A DNA stretch of 56,468 nucleotides from a virus. Numbering within the stretch: the first letter of the stretch is position 1; each line of letters begins with the position of its first letter. The stretch covers positions 1 to 56,468 of the IMG/VR virus record IMGVR_UViG_3300008120_000119, one strand, 5' to 3'. Below are positions 38,601 through 47,522 of this stretch, in pieces. A model generated the notes under the pieces. The model did no database searches. It was not told where the DNA came from and saw only the letters and a list, made by a program, of their open reading frames with translations. Made by a program: the position numbers and the translations under genes.

Positions 38601-39687
38601 GTCGTCGACCACGAGCTTTATCTCCGCGCCTTCCGCTCCTGGTGAATACCTCGGCTGGAACGGCTCCACGTTTGTGTGGAGTTCGGTCTCTGCGACCTCT
38701 GCGACGAACTTGTCAGGCGGCACTGCGGGTGCTCTTCCGTACCAGACGGGTGTCGGTGCGACAGGGTTCCTGAACCTTGGAACGACCACTTTCTTGCTGC
38801 GGGCTGGTGCGTCTGCGCCAGAATATGTTGATCCTTCTTCTGTAACGGTTGGCAGCGCGACAAATGCGACAAACGCATCAAACGCTACCAACATTACTGT
38901 CACTGATAACACGCTATCTGCGTCGACTTATTACCCGGTCGTTTCGTTAAACACCACCGGAAGTAACGCGCCAACAACGTCGTCTACAAAACTATCGTTT
39001 GTTCCGAGTACGGGGGTTCTGTCAGCCACAGGGTTCTCTGGTGCGCTAAACGGTACGGTAGGTGCAACGACACCTGCTGATGGTACGTTTACTACGCTGA
39101 CTGCTACTGGAGTAACAGAGTTAGGCGGTGATTCTACGAATCCTTCTTTAAAAGTAAACGATGTTGCAGGGGTTACCAGATGGTTAGAAGTAGAAGGTTC
39201 GGTATTAGGCAACCCTAGAATTTTTTCATGGAGTACAGGAAGTGCGACTGGAATGGTATTTACTACCAGGGGTGCTTCAAATTTTAGTTTTACAACAAAT
39301 ACATCATCAACAAACGAACAATTCCGCGTAGCCCACACCGCCTCTGCGGTGAACTTTGTACAGGTGACGGGGGCGGCTACTGGTGTTCAGCCAATTATAT
39401 CTTCCCAAGGTAGTGATGCAAATATTGGAATGACGATTCGCTCAAAAGGAACTTTTGCTTGTGAATTTCAAAGTTCTGCCGGAACGGTTTTATTTCAGGC
39501 ATTACCAGTAGCATCTTCTGTAAATTTTTGTCGTGTTGCTCCTGCGGTGGCTGGATCTGCTCCTGTTTTATCTTCACAAGGCTCCGACACCAACATAGAC
39601 CTAGCACTAACACCCAAAGGAACAGGAAGGGTCACCACAGCCGCCGCAATAGTTGCTACTGGTGGTATTTCTGGTGGTACGTTTTAA
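35665..39687 (+). CDS. Tail fibre with tandem repeats of about 58 residues (1340 aa)
   Basis: GTG start at 35665, 1 base after the previous stop. N-terminal module (VTITQLPAAGPITGTESVPI) likely attaches to the virion. The centre has tandem repeats containing AGQLVYNTG, TFLPLG, LRAGASAPEYVDPSSVTVG and TNVAGG. A globular part near residues 670-810 (FHQPVRVESPVPLTATYNNG, ENGIYVVSNIGSGSTNWVLT) interrupts them. The end has GTVGATTPADGTFTTLTATG and finishes with GGISGGTF. From base 39120 the DNA is much richer in A/T, suggesting a swapped tip. Host recognition is the expected role. Confidence 0.75.
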   Translation: MANVTITQLPAAGPITGTESVPIVQNGQTVQTTTGAIAASPSQNQTFLTLNNEPSLPNSRYLSTGTGLGLNDGGAQSDLEIILNGASGSLEAAGNGVIVKTGSTTVAARTISTSGAGLTVSNGNGVSGNPTIALDGLPASLANISGTGILGVVGGSSITSMVITGTSNQITVANGAGPGNPTISITTDPIIPGTGAMTVPKGTTAQRPGGVDGMLRFNTDTDAFEIYDSGGWSALPAGAITLINTGTGLTGGPITTSGTISMANTTVAANSYGAADSVSTFTVNAQGQLTAAATVPIAINANQITTGTVITSQGGTGLTTYTAGDLVYYATGTALSKLGIGGSTFMLTSSGTAPQWTDPALITVGNATTATTATTAVTATNIAGGGAGQLPYNTNVGVTAFLPRDVQGYILVEGLVNPQWENPANITVGNATNAASATTATNIAGGAAGQLVYNAGASNTTFLPLGTSTFLLRAGASAPEYVDPSSVTVGTATLATSATNVAGGALGQLVYNTGASTSTFLPLGALGHFLLAGASAPEYVDPSTLSVGNATTATSAVSSANLDGGAAGSIPYQTALGVTAMLATGSGVLVGGTTPSYSTAPTLTGTNFSSIPNAALDNSSLTIGTTAISLGNSSLTLGGLTSVAVTQDPTSNLELATKQYVDGLVVSAIHFHQPVRVESPVPLTATYNNGVSGVGATLTNAGAQAALVIDGVTLSVNDRVLIYTQTNATENGIYVVSNIGSGSTNWVLTRSSDADTYGLASAQTLGLGSTVFVQQGATGAGETYTCTTSGTITFGTTNIVFAQISSAQVYSAGTGLTLIGTQFSLTSPVVTSLGGTGLTSYTTGDLLYYATGSSFSTLPIGTSTYLLTSSGTAPQWSDPSGVTVGTATNATNANTATNVANGSAGGIVYNTANSVTTFLALGSTNHILTAGATAPQYTDPATITVGNATTAGSATTAGSATTATNVAGGAANQIVYNTASSTTSFISAPSAPGEYLGWNGSTFVWSSVSATSATNLSGGTAGALPYQTGVGATGFLNLGTTTFLLRAGASAPEYVDPSSVTVGSATNATNASNATNITVTDNTLSASTYYPVVSLNTTGSNAPTTSSTKLSFVPSTGVLSATGFSGALNGTVGATTPADGTFTTLTATGVTELGGDSTNPSLKVNDVAGVTRWLEVEGSVLGNPRIFSWSTGSATGMVFTTRGASNFSFTTNTSSTNEQFRVAHTASAVNFVQVTGAATGVQPIISSQGSDANIGMTIRSKGTFACEFQSSAGTVLFQALPVASSVNFCRVAPAVAGSAPVLSSQGSDTNIDLALTPKGTGRVTTAAAIVATGGISGGTF

Positions 39688-39702
39688 CTAAAGGAAATTT
39701 TC

Positions 39703-39972
39703 ATGGCACTCTCAAAATCAATCGACACCGACTTTGGACTTCCTGCTACCTACTGGAACATTGGAGCGGTCGCTGAAGACTTCAAAGGCAAAGGCACAGA
39801 AGTGACCTTTTATGGCTACGCCTCCAAAGAGGCACGAGACGCTGGTAAACAGCCTCTGTCTGCTGGTAAGGTTCAGATTGCGGGTGATGATTACGTGGCC
39901 GGTGCAGATCGCGCACAACTGTATGCCATCATTAAGCGGCGTCCGGAGTTCGAGGGTGCCGGAGATTGCTGA
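39703..39972 (+). CDS. Hypothetical protein after tail fibre (89 aa)
   Basis: Begins MALSKSIDTDFGLPATYWNI and continues as mixed strands and a helix (YASKEARDAGKQPLSAGKVQ). AAAGGAAATTTTC precedes ATG 39703. Proteins with this opening occur next to fibre genes in environmental phages; structural or fibre-associated role inferred. Confidence 0.55.
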   Translation: MALSKSIDTDFGLPATYWNIGAVAEDFKGKGTEVTFYGYASKEARDAGKQPLSAGKVQIAGDDYVAGADRAQLYAIIKRRPEFEGAGDC

Positions 39973-39974
39973 AC

Positions 39975-40028
39975 ATGACCTCAACACTTTTCAGTATCCA
40001 ATTTAGCATTTTCGGAGGTACCTTCTAA
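39975..40028 (+). CDS. 17-residue ORF ending GGTF (possible fibre-gene remnant)
   Basis: ATG 39975 to TAA 40026-40028 encodes MTSTLFSIQFSIFGGTF. The ending GGTF is shared with the proteins stopping at 39687 and 50009, so this may be the relic of a fibre C-terminus. It overlaps the next ATG (TAATG). A functional peptide is possible but unsupported. Confidence 0.3.
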   Translation: MTSTLFSIQFSIFGGTF

Positions 40029-41106
40029 TGGCACAGACCGGCTTCACCCCAATCATTACCTATCACTCCACGACGCCCTCGGCCGTCCCGCTGGCGGGCG
40101 ATTTGGCCCCAGGTGAGCTGGCTCCGGCGTAGTCACGCTTCTAGCGCAGGCTGGGTCTGGTACCGGTACGGTGACCTCGGTCAGCGGCACTGGGACGGTC
40201 AACGGACTGACCCTGACGGGCACCGTGACGACCTCTGGCAGCTTGACCCTGGGGGGCACGCTCTCGAACGTGAGCCTCACCACAGCGGTTACAGGCACCT
40301 TACCGGTCGCAAACGGTGGTACGGGCGGGGCTACGCAGGCGGCCGCTCGAACAGGTCTGGGCGCAACCACGATCGGCTCAAACCTATTCACCCTGGCAAA
40401 CCCAGGCGCAATCACCTTCCCGCGGTTCAACGCTGATAACACCGTCTCCTCACTTGATGCAGCGTCCTTCCGCACGGCAATTGGTGCGGGCACAGGTGGA
40501 GGCACGGTCACCTCTGTGGGCGGTACTGGCACGGTCAACGGCCTCACCCTTACCGGCACGGTTACGTCGTCTGGGAACCTCACGCTTGGCGGCACGCTGT
40601 CTGGAGTGAGTCTCACGACCGCCGTAACAGGCATTCTGCCGGCGGCCAACGGCGGTACCAACAACGCCTTCTTCCAGGTCAGTGGTCCGACAAGTTCCGT
40701 CAAAACTTACACATTCGCTGATGCGAACATGACGATCGTCGGTACGACCGACACGCAGACCCTGACCAACAAGCGATTCACCCCCAGGATTCAGACGGTC
40801 TCCAGCTCGGCCACAATCACCCCTACGGGCGACACAGCGGATCAATATACTGTTACCGCCCTGGCAACTGCCGCGACGATTGCAGCCCCTTCTGGAACCC
40901 CTACGGACGGTCAGAAGCTTGTGATTCGGATCAAGGATAACGGTACGGCTCGGGCGCTGACCTGGACCACAACCTCTGGCGCATATCGAGCTGTTGGCGT
41001 TACGCTTCCCACGACTACAGTCATATCAAAAGTGGTCTATATCGGGTGTATTTACAACTCTCAGGACACGTTCTGGGACGTAATTGCAGTCGCACAACAA
41101 CCATAA
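40028..41106 (+). pseudogene. Frame-shifted tail fibre gene
   Basis: ATG 40028 (MAQTGFTPIITYHS) gives a virion-attachment-like leader ending GDLAPGELAPA at a TAG (40130-40132). One frame away, from base 40129, the sequence continues as VVTLLAQAGSGTG and then fibre repeats to 41106 (TLTGTVTTSG, LPVANGGTGG, TLTNKRFTPRIQTV). Intact relatives normally have a short stretch between GELA and VTLLA, so an internal deletion probably removed it and shifted the frame. There is no slippery heptamer at the junction. A separate product from GTG 40171 would lack a ribosome site. A sequencing error cannot be excluded. Confidence 0.65.
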
Positions 41107-41116
41107 GGAGAAGAAG

Positions 41117-41365
41117 ATGGAAGGCATGGTTCAGATCCCCTTTACCTACACTGACGGGCAGTTTAATTATTCAGACGCGCTATGGTTGCCTGCGGATCAC
41201 TCTTTCACGGAAGAGCAGATTGAGGCGATGAAGAAGGAGCGCTTTGATAACTGGGTGGCAATCATTACCAATCCGCCCCCCGGTCCATCTAATGAAGAGC
41301 TTGAAGCCAGTGGTGTTCATATACCAACTCAGCAAGAGTTAGTGGTGCCGCCTGCTGAAGAATAA
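41117..41365 (+). CDS. Hypothetical fibre-region protein (82 aa)
   Basis: ATG 41117 is preceded by AAGGAGAAGAAG; upstream ATG 41084 lies inside the previous gene. Sequence: MEGMVQIPFTYTDGQFNYSD, then FTEEQIEAMKKERFDNWVAI and a Pro/Glu-rich tail. It recalls small proteins paired with fibre genes, possibly assembly chaperones. No firm family. Confidence 0.55.
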   Translation: MEGMVQIPFTYTDGQFNYSDALWLPADHSFTEEQIEAMKKERFDNWVAIITNPPPGPSNEELEASGVHIPTQQELVVPPAEE

Positions 41366-41379
41366 AAAAGGATTGAGTC

Positions 41380-44300
41380 ATGGCCGATAGATATTGGGTC
41401 GGTGGTACCGGCACTTGGAACACCACAAACACCACTAACTGGTCCGCTACAAACGGCGGAGGCGGTGGCGCATCTGTTCCCACGGCCGCGGATAACGTTT
41501 TTTTTACGTCGTCTTCTGGTGGCGGTACTTGCACAAACAGTGGAACAAACAACTGCTTGTCACTCAACATGACCGGCTATACCGGCACTTTTGCTGGCTC
41601 CGGAATAATCAATATCAGTGGAAATTTGACCCTTTCTGCAAGCGGATCGCTTACTTATATTGGTTCGTTTGATATGGCCGGATCTGCGGTTACCAGCACT
41701 GTAAATACAAACGGCAAAACCATCCCTGGAAACCTTAGAAGCAATAAAACAAACAACGTAGTCCGAATGGATTCGGCCGCTACGGTTAGCGGTCAGGTAT
41801 CTATCAATTCCGCTGGATTCAATCTTAATGGCTTTACCGTGACAACCCCTTACTTTAATTATCAAGGTAATAGTCTTACATGGGGTTCACCAGCTGGGAA
41901 AGTAGTTTGCTCAAGATCTACAACAGGGTTAACACTTGGTGTTGGCGGCACGAATATTGCCGCTGGCGGAAGACTTGAGGTTCTTAGCCCGCCCGCAGGA
42001 ATCACTGCTCAAGTTGGCGGCCAAGCACCAACGAACGTAAATATTGGAGATCACGCCGACCTTTATTTAATTAATTCTGGAACGGGCACCATAGATGTCA
42101 CAAATGCATTTAACATTTTAGAAGTAGGGGCTGGATCATACTCAGTAACAAATGCTCCATATATTCGCAGATCAATGACAGTTGATCCAGGGTATACCGG
42201 AACATTTTCGGCCAGTATTATTTTGGAGGCGATTGATACCCTTGGAACGGACCTCAATCCAAATGGGAAAACATTTGGTGGTGATTTTACTGTTCTTACA
42301 AGACCAATTACATCGCTTGGGTTAGCGCCCATTCGGGTCAATCAAAGCGCAACATTTACTGGAACGTCACAAGGATTCAGGTATTTTGGTGGGACTTTTT
42401 CCATCACAAACAACTCAACGCTTACTGTTAATAATTTTTCTGTAGATCCACGGCCAACAGCAAACAACAGTAGCATCAATTTTCCGGGTACGTCAAAAAT
42501 AAGATGCACTGGAACAACCGGAAACGTTGTTAATGTTGTGTTTGCTTATTATGTTCGCTGCACTGCTATTCTTAACAATAATCCAATAGAAGTGGTCGCG
42601 CCACCATCTGGCAACACAATTAACGTACGTGTTAATCAGGGTGAAGATGGGACCACCGGAAGAACAAAGTGCTTTGGCATAAGAATAGTGGCCGGAGGTA
42701 CAGGGACAGTGTCATTTTCACATCCTGAAATTTCAAGCGGCCCAATCAATTTAAAAGATTTAATTGCAGAAAACGGCGCATATACATTAACTCTCTCTGG
42801 TGTTTCTGAATTTTATATTTCTAGAAATTTGACGTATGGTGGCACGCTTATAGCTAACCTTGTTACTTCATATTGGTTCAATTCTAATAATGCAACAGTT
42901 CAGGAAGTAAATCTTAATGGTGCAGGCGGTTTTACCATGTATTTGGTGAACAATGTCAACGGACCAGTGCGATTAACAAGTAATGCCGGTAGCGCCGGAC
43001 AAGGAACTCATTTACCAAATCAAATAGGTCAGTTATATTTTGGCAACCCCAATATAGGTGCAGGCGCTGGGTGGATAGAGCTGCAATCATTTAGTTTGAT
43101 GGTTCGTACCGGATTGCAGTCTGTTGCCGGTGCAAATGACACAAATATCAATTTCGGAACTGGAAAAATTATTTGTTATTCCGAAAGTACTAATGCTGTT
43201 TCATTTGGTTGGTATAATGACGCTACTTCTGGAACAATATCTGGATCAAGAAATGTAGAGTTGCTGCCGTTTGGAAATTTGGCAGACAACTACACTAGAA
43301 ATCTTGTTATAAATAGTGTTCCTGTAGCGGGTAAAGAGATAAATGTTCGTTGCGTCAATACTGGAAGCACTGGGCGTGTTCTTGTTTCCTTGATTCAGGG
43401 TACTCTAACCCTTGAAAGTGGTGTGTACACCTATGGTATAGGTAGCAGCTCAACAGAAATGTATGGGAATATTAACCTGTTGGGTTCCATACTTTTTGAT
43501 GCGTCTTTCTTTTTTAACGCTCCCTCTGCCGCATTTACTAGCACTATTACATCCAACGGTAATACTTTTAATACTACGTTTTCGTTAAATGGCTCTGGCC
43601 ACACGACCGTGCTGGCAGACGCCATGATCTGCCGGACTATTAACCATATTCAGGGAACATTAAACTTAAATAACAGAAGTCTTACGATTACTACCAGTTT
43701 TAGTACATCGGGTACATCAGCTCGTACTTTAGCGTTTGGTACAGGATCAATAACCATAAATCAAAATGCTTCATTTACCAATGCTACTAGTACAAACCTG
43801 ACAATGACTGGTACCTCCCGACAAATATTTGCTACGGTCGGGGCTTCTGGATGCACAATCACAACTGATTCAAGTCTTGCATCAACTAATGCAATAGACA
43901 TCACAACTTTGGTTGTTGGTTCGGGAGGTACGGTCACCACCGGGGGAGTTGTCAGAAATTTAACGCTTAACGGCGGAACATATACATTTACTCGTGACGC
44001 GGACTACTACATTTATGGCGATTTGACTATGAATGGAGCGGTTACCACGTTCTCTGGCGGCACATCATCTCTTCGTTTTCAAGCGGCATCTGGTACCCAA
44101 ATAATTAGTACCAACGGCAATACTTTTGGTGGCACCGGTACGGTTGTGATGAATACGTCCGGTGTAACCTATCAATTAAACAGTAATAGCACCTTTGCAT
44201 CTGGCTTGTCATTTAGCAATGGCACGTTAAACCTCAATAATTTTAGACTTCAGGTTTCGTCGTTTGACGCACCGTCCGGAACAGTAAATTTCCAATCGTC

Positions 44301-45945
44301 TGGAGCTATCCGCTTAACTGGTAGTGGAGTGGTTTGGAACACTAGCAGTGGAGGTGGGGTAATTGCATCGGGAACGAACAGATTTGTTGAGCCAAATTTA
44401 AATAGCAATCAAACATTGACGTTTGGAACATTGATAGAAGCCAATACCTTTGACGTCAACGTTCCGACAACCGCATCTAACAATACTTTGACCATTTCTA
44501 CCGGCAATAGTGTTAGAAGTTTGACGTTTGCCAATGTGGCTTATACGGTAGCAAACACCGCTCTGAATATTTACGGCAATTTGACGGTCCTGGGAACAAC
44601 GCCCGTATTTACGGCTGGTTCAAATACGTGGACATTTTTAGCAAGCTCCGGCACGCAGACAATTACATCCGGCGGAGAGACTTTTGACTTCCCAATGACA
44701 TGTAATGTCACCGGTACGCTTGCCCTGGGAGACAACGTTACGATTGGCTCTTCCCGCTCGTTTACGCATACCGCCGGGACCGTTAGCCTCGGGACTAGAA
44801 CGTTGTCTACGGGTTTTTATACAACCAGCAACAGCAATGCGAGAACTATTAGCTTCGGAACGGGTGGACAGATTTCTTTGACTGGTACGGGAACCGTTTG
44901 GAACTCTACAACCAGTACGAACCTGACTTCTACCGGCACAACCAAAACGATTGCCCCGCAGCTTCCAGCGGCACAGACATTAAACTTTGGTGCTCTTTCT
45001 GAGGCGAATGCTTTTGATATCAGCGTGCCGGCTACTGCGGGTAACTTCACGCTCTCAACAACTACGAACGACGGTGTCCGTAATCTCACGTTTGCAAACG
45101 CTACTTATACCGTCAGCTTTAGCCCAATTACAGTGTATGGAAGCTTCACTGTTGCTGGAACGTCTCCGACTTTTACAAGTACGGCCAGCACAGTAACGTT
45201 TGCCGCTACATCTGGATCGCACTCAATTACTACTAATGGAGAAGTGCTCGATTTCCCGATAACAATTGCGGCCCCTGGAGCTACCTACACGGCCGGTAGT
45301 GCGTTGACCATGGGGAGTACCCGAAATTTTCAACTCAGCTCCGGAACGTTTAACACGGGAAACTTCAGCATATCTACCGGCACCTTTTCCTCGCCCCCGT
45401 CTGCTACCAGAGTTTTGACTCTTGGAAGCTCAACGTGGACCATTCTGGGAGCGGGAGCAAATGCGTGGGACGTTACTACCGCGACTGGTCTGACGTTGAA
45501 TCGCGGAACGTCAAAAATTTCCATGAGTTCCGCATCCAGCAAAACATTTATTGGCGGCGGTCTAACATATGGAATTCTTGAACAAGCTGGAGCTGGAACG
45601 CTAGTGATTACCGGCAGCAATACGTTTGCGGATCTTCAGCGTTCTGTTGCAAGCATCAATACTATTTCAATGCCGGGTGGCGTCACAACTTTTTTTGAAA
45701 ACTTTACATTGACTGGAGTTTCTGCTGCCGCTAGAACAACATTAAATACTGTTTCCGGCATCAGTACCATTTCCAGATCTAGCGGCACGGTCAGCGTTGA
45801 TTTTTTACAAATTTCAAACTCGACTGCAACTGGCGGTGCTGCGTGGTACGCGGGAACGGGATCTCAGAACGTCGCAAATAATACGGGCTGGATTTTCACC
45901 GCTCCCCCGCAGGCAAGCGGCAACATGCTGATGGTGTTCATGTAA
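41380..45945 (+). CDS. Very large beta-rich adhesin / receptor-binding protein (1521 aa)
   Basis: Opens with DRYWVGGTGTWNTTNTTNWS and PTAADNVFFTS, a start I associate with phage surface proteins, followed by about 1450 residues rich in Thr, Asn, Ser and Gly. Short beta-strand repeats such as SLTFANVAYTV, LNIYGNLTV and TFLASSGTQTI suggest a beta-helix or beta-solenoid. The end has YAGTGSQNVANNTGWIF. DNA from about 42060 to 44000 is clearly A/T-richer than the rest of the genome, in line with exchange of host-range modules. Likely binds or modifies cell-surface glycans; no catalytic motif is evident. Confidence 0.65.
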   Translation: MADRYWVGGTGTWNTTNTTNWSATNGGGGGASVPTAADNVFFTSSSGGGTCTNSGTNNCLSLNMTGYTGTFAGSGIINISGNLTLSASGSLTYIGSFDMAGSAVTSTVNTNGKTIPGNLRSNKTNNVVRMDSAATVSGQVSINSAGFNLNGFTVTTPYFNYQGNSLTWGSPAGKVVCSRSTTGLTLGVGGTNIAAGGRLEVLSPPAGITAQVGGQAPTNVNIGDHADLYLINSGTGTIDVTNAFNILEVGAGSYSVTNAPYIRRSMTVDPGYTGTFSASIILEAIDTLGTDLNPNGKTFGGDFTVLTRPITSLGLAPIRVNQSATFTGTSQGFRYFGGTFSITNNSTLTVNNFSVDPRPTANNSSINFPGTSKIRCTGTTGNVVNVVFAYYVRCTAILNNNPIEVVAPPSGNTINVRVNQGEDGTTGRTKCFGIRIVAGGTGTVSFSHPEISSGPINLKDLIAENGAYTLTLSGVSEFYISRNLTYGGTLIANLVTSYWFNSNNATVQEVNLNGAGGFTMYLVNNVNGPVRLTSNAGSAGQGTHLPNQIGQLYFGNPNIGAGAGWIELQSFSLMVRTGLQSVAGANDTNINFGTGKIICYSESTNAVSFGWYNDATSGTISGSRNVELLPFGNLADNYTRNLVINSVPVAGKEINVRCVNTGSTGRVLVSLIQGTLTLESGVYTYGIGSSSTEMYGNINLLGSILFDASFFFNAPSAAFTSTITSNGNTFNTTFSLNGSGHTTVLADAMICRTINHIQGTLNLNNRSLTITTSFSTSGTSARTLAFGTGSITINQNASFTNATSTNLTMTGTSRQIFATVGASGCTITTDSSLASTNAIDITTLVVGSGGTVTTGGVVRNLTLNGGTYTFTRDADYYIYGDLTMNGAVTTFSGGTSSLRFQAASGTQIISTNGNTFGGTGTVVMNTSGVTYQLNSNSTFASGLSFSNGTLNLNNFRLQVSSFDAPSGTVNFQSSGAIRLTGSGVVWNTSSGGGVIASGTNRFVEPNLNSNQTLTFGTLIEANTFDVNVPTTASNNTLTISTGNSVRSLTFANVAYTVANTALNIYGNLTVLGTTPVFTAGSNTWTFLASSGTQTITSGGETFDFPMTCNVTGTLALGDNVTIGSSRSFTHTAGTVSLGTRTLSTGFYTTSNSNARTISFGTGGQISLTGTGTVWNSTTSTNLTSTGTTKTIAPQLPAAQTLNFGALSEANAFDISVPATAGNFTLSTTTNDGVRNLTFANATYTVSFSPITVYGSFTVAGTSPTFTSTASTVTFAATSGSHSITTNGEVLDFPITIAAPGATYTAGSALTMGSTRNFQLSSGTFNTGNFSISTGTFSSPPSATRVLTLGSSTWTILGAGANAWDVTTATGLTLNRGTSKISMSSASSKTFIGGGLTYGILEQAGAGTLVITGSNTFADLQRSVASINTISMPGGVTTFFENFTLTGVSAAARTTLNTVSGISTISRSSGTVSVDFLQISNSTATGGAAWYAGTGSQNVANNTGWIFTAPPQASGNMLMVFM

Positions 45946-45947
45946 GT

Positions 45948-46415
45948 ATGCTTCTTGAGCTCGCCGCTGCTAATGCGGCCTTTGCAGTTATTAAAGAGGC
46001 CATCAATAACAGCGGGGAGATCATCCAGGCTGGCAAGGCGGTATTTGAGTATTTTGATAACAAGGCAAAGATTCAAGAGAAGGTAATAGCAACACCGGAT
46101 CACAAGCGCAACGACCTAGAAGAATTCTTTGCGCTGGAGCAGTTAAAGAAGCAAGAGCAGGAACTGCGAGAGATGTTTATTTACCAGGGTAGACCTGGGC
46201 TGTGGGATGACTGGCAGTCGTTTCAGGTGAAGGCAAGACAGCGCAGGGAAGCAGAGGCCAGGGAACAATTGAAGCGTGAGCATGAAAAGAAGGCTCGTCG
46301 TGCAAGGCTGATGGAACAGATCCTCTTGGGGTTCTGGCTTTTTGTATCTGGTTCGATATTTGTGGGGTTGATGATTGGTGCGCTCTGGCTATACATGCTA
46401 AAGGACCGAGGATGA
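45948..46415 (+). CDS. Coiled-coil protein with C-terminal membrane helix (155 aa)
   Basis: An N-terminal helical region (ELAAANAAFAVIKEAINNSG), then a long charged coiled-coil with WDDWQSFQVKARQRREAEAR, and one strong membrane helix at about 128-150. It starts 2 bases after the adhesin stop and overlaps the next gene by ATGA. Proteins of this type precede the holin in many environmental podoviruses; a spanin-like or lysis-regulating function is possible but not shown. Confidence 0.6.
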   Translation: MLLELAAANAAFAVIKEAINNSGEIIQAGKAVFEYFDNKAKIQEKVIATPDHKRNDLEEFFALEQLKKQEQELREMFIYQGRPGLWDDWQSFQVKARQRREAEAREQLKREHEKKARRARLMEQILLGFWLFVSGSIFVGLMIGALWLYMLKDRG

Positions 46416-46645
46416 AATACACCGCAGAAGAAATTCAAACGATGGTCTGGGCCGCTGTAGTTATCGGCGTGCTGTCGTTGCTGGTTATCTCTACTCTTGG
46501 CATCATCTTGAGTGTTTTGTTTGTCGATCATGACCTGACGCAGATGGCCCCCATAGACCAGAAGTTTCTTGAGATTCTGAAAGAGATCATGCTCGTGGCG
46601 ATCGGTGTAATTTCTGGCGTTGCCAGTACGAAGATAGGAAAGTAA
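46412..46645 (+). CDS. Small two-pass membrane protein, lysis region (77 aa)
   Basis: Two membrane segments (MVWAAVVIGVLSLLVISTLG plus following residues, and EIMLVAIGVISGVAST) with a short acidic loop between them. Size and place right before the 3-TM holin suggest an antiholin or auxiliary holin. ATG 46412 overlaps the previous stop. Confidence 0.55.
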   Translation: MKYTAEEIQTMVWAAVVIGVLSLLVISTLGIILSVLFVDHDLTQMAPIDQKFLEILKEIMLVAIGVISGVASTKIGK

Positions 46646-47047
46646 ATGCCACATCCCCTTGCTGCTTTGCTGTCGATCGGTGAGAAAGTCATCGACAGAG
46701 TATTGCCAAGCCCGGAGGCTAAGGCTCAGGCAATGCTTGAGCTGAAGAAGCTTGAGAAAGACGGCAGGCTCGACGAGCTCCAGGCCGATATGAATGAGCA
46801 GGACAACCTCACGGAGCGGGCTAAGGCTGACATGGCCTCCGACTCCTGGCTGTCGAAGAACATCCGCCCCATGACCCTGATCTTCATTCTCGTGGTCTAC
46901 ACCGTGTTTGCCATGATGTCTGCCTACGGGTACAACGCCAACGAGTCCTACGTCACCCTGCTGGGCCAGTGGGGCATGTTGATCATGAGTTTCTACTTTG
47001 GCGGCCGGACTCTTGAGAAGATCCTGGCCATGAAGGGGCAGAAATGA
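46646..47047 (+). CDS. Holin of the 3-TM / GTA type (133 aa)
   Basis: It has a helical charged front (AKAQAMLELKKLEKDGRLDE), then SDSWLSKNIRPMTLIFILVV, a second hydrophobic segment and GQWGMLIMSFYFGGRTLEKI. This is the typical order of the holin family also used by gene transfer agents (GTA_holin_3TM-like). It would open the inner membrane at the end of infection for the M15 endolysin encoded next. The genes overlap by ATGA. Confidence 0.75.
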   Translation: MPHPLAALLSIGEKVIDRVLPSPEAKAQAMLELKKLEKDGRLDELQADMNEQDNLTERAKADMASDSWLSKNIRPMTLIFILVVYTVFAMMSAYGYNANESYVTLLGQWGMLIMSFYFGGRTLEKILAMKGQK

Positions 47048-47511
47048 CTCAACTAACCAAGAACTTCAGTCTGGCCGAGATGGTGAAGTCGGAGACGGCT
47101 TTGCGTAGAGGCATGGACAACACCCCTGGGGAGACCGAGATTGGCAACCTTAGAGTTCTATGTGAAAGAGTGCTCCAGCCCGTCCGGGACCATTTTGCTA
47201 AGGGCGTTAAGGTCAACTCCGGATACCGGGCACCCGAGGTCAATGCCGCAGTGGGAGGGTCAAAGACCAGTGATCACTGTCGGGGGCAGGCTGCCGACAT
47301 TGAAATTCCAGGCGTGGCTAATGCAGAACTAGCGCAATGGATCGCGGACAACCTGGAATATACCCAGCTCATTCTTGAGTTTTATACCCCAGGCGTGCCT
47401 GATAGCGGCTGGGTGCATGTATCGTATGACCCCAAAGATTTGAAGAAGCAAAATCTGACAGCAACACGCAAAGACGGCAAGACCGTATACCTCCCAGGAC
47501 TCGTAGCGTAA
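47044..47511 (+). CDS. Endolysin, M15 family L,D/D,D-peptidase (155 aa)
   Basis: Cuts peptidoglycan peptide bonds to release progeny. Motifs: NSGYRAPEVNAAVGG, then SDHCRGQAADIE with zinc ligands H78 and D85, and WVHVSYDP with zinc ligand H125. E112 fits the catalytic base. Single domain, no cell-wall anchor and no signal peptide, so it needs the holin. Begins at ATG 47044 overlapping the holin stop. Length matches Peptidase_M15_3-type phage lysins. Confidence 0.85.
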   Translation: MTQLTKNFSLAEMVKSETALRRGMDNTPGETEIGNLRVLCERVLQPVRDHFAKGVKVNSGYRAPEVNAAVGGSKTSDHCRGQAADIEIPGVANAELAQWIADNLEYTQLILEFYTPGVPDSGWVHVSYDPKDLKKQNLTATRKDGKTVYLPGLVA

Positions 47512-47522
47512 AGGAGCGCAAA

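Noticed and set aside
40110-40140. Programmed -1 frameshift joining the two fibre fragments
   Set aside because: No slippery heptamer or downstream pseudoknot is visible, and the missing linking segment points to deletion instead.
40056-40703. Minus-strand ORF (215 codons) opposite the broken fibre gene
   Set aside because: Val/Pro/Thr-rich mirror of Gly/Thr fibre repeats; no start signal.
35665-45945. Diversity-generating retroelement in the fibre region
   Set aside because: No reverse transcriptase gene and no template/variable repeat pair with adenine-specific differences were found.
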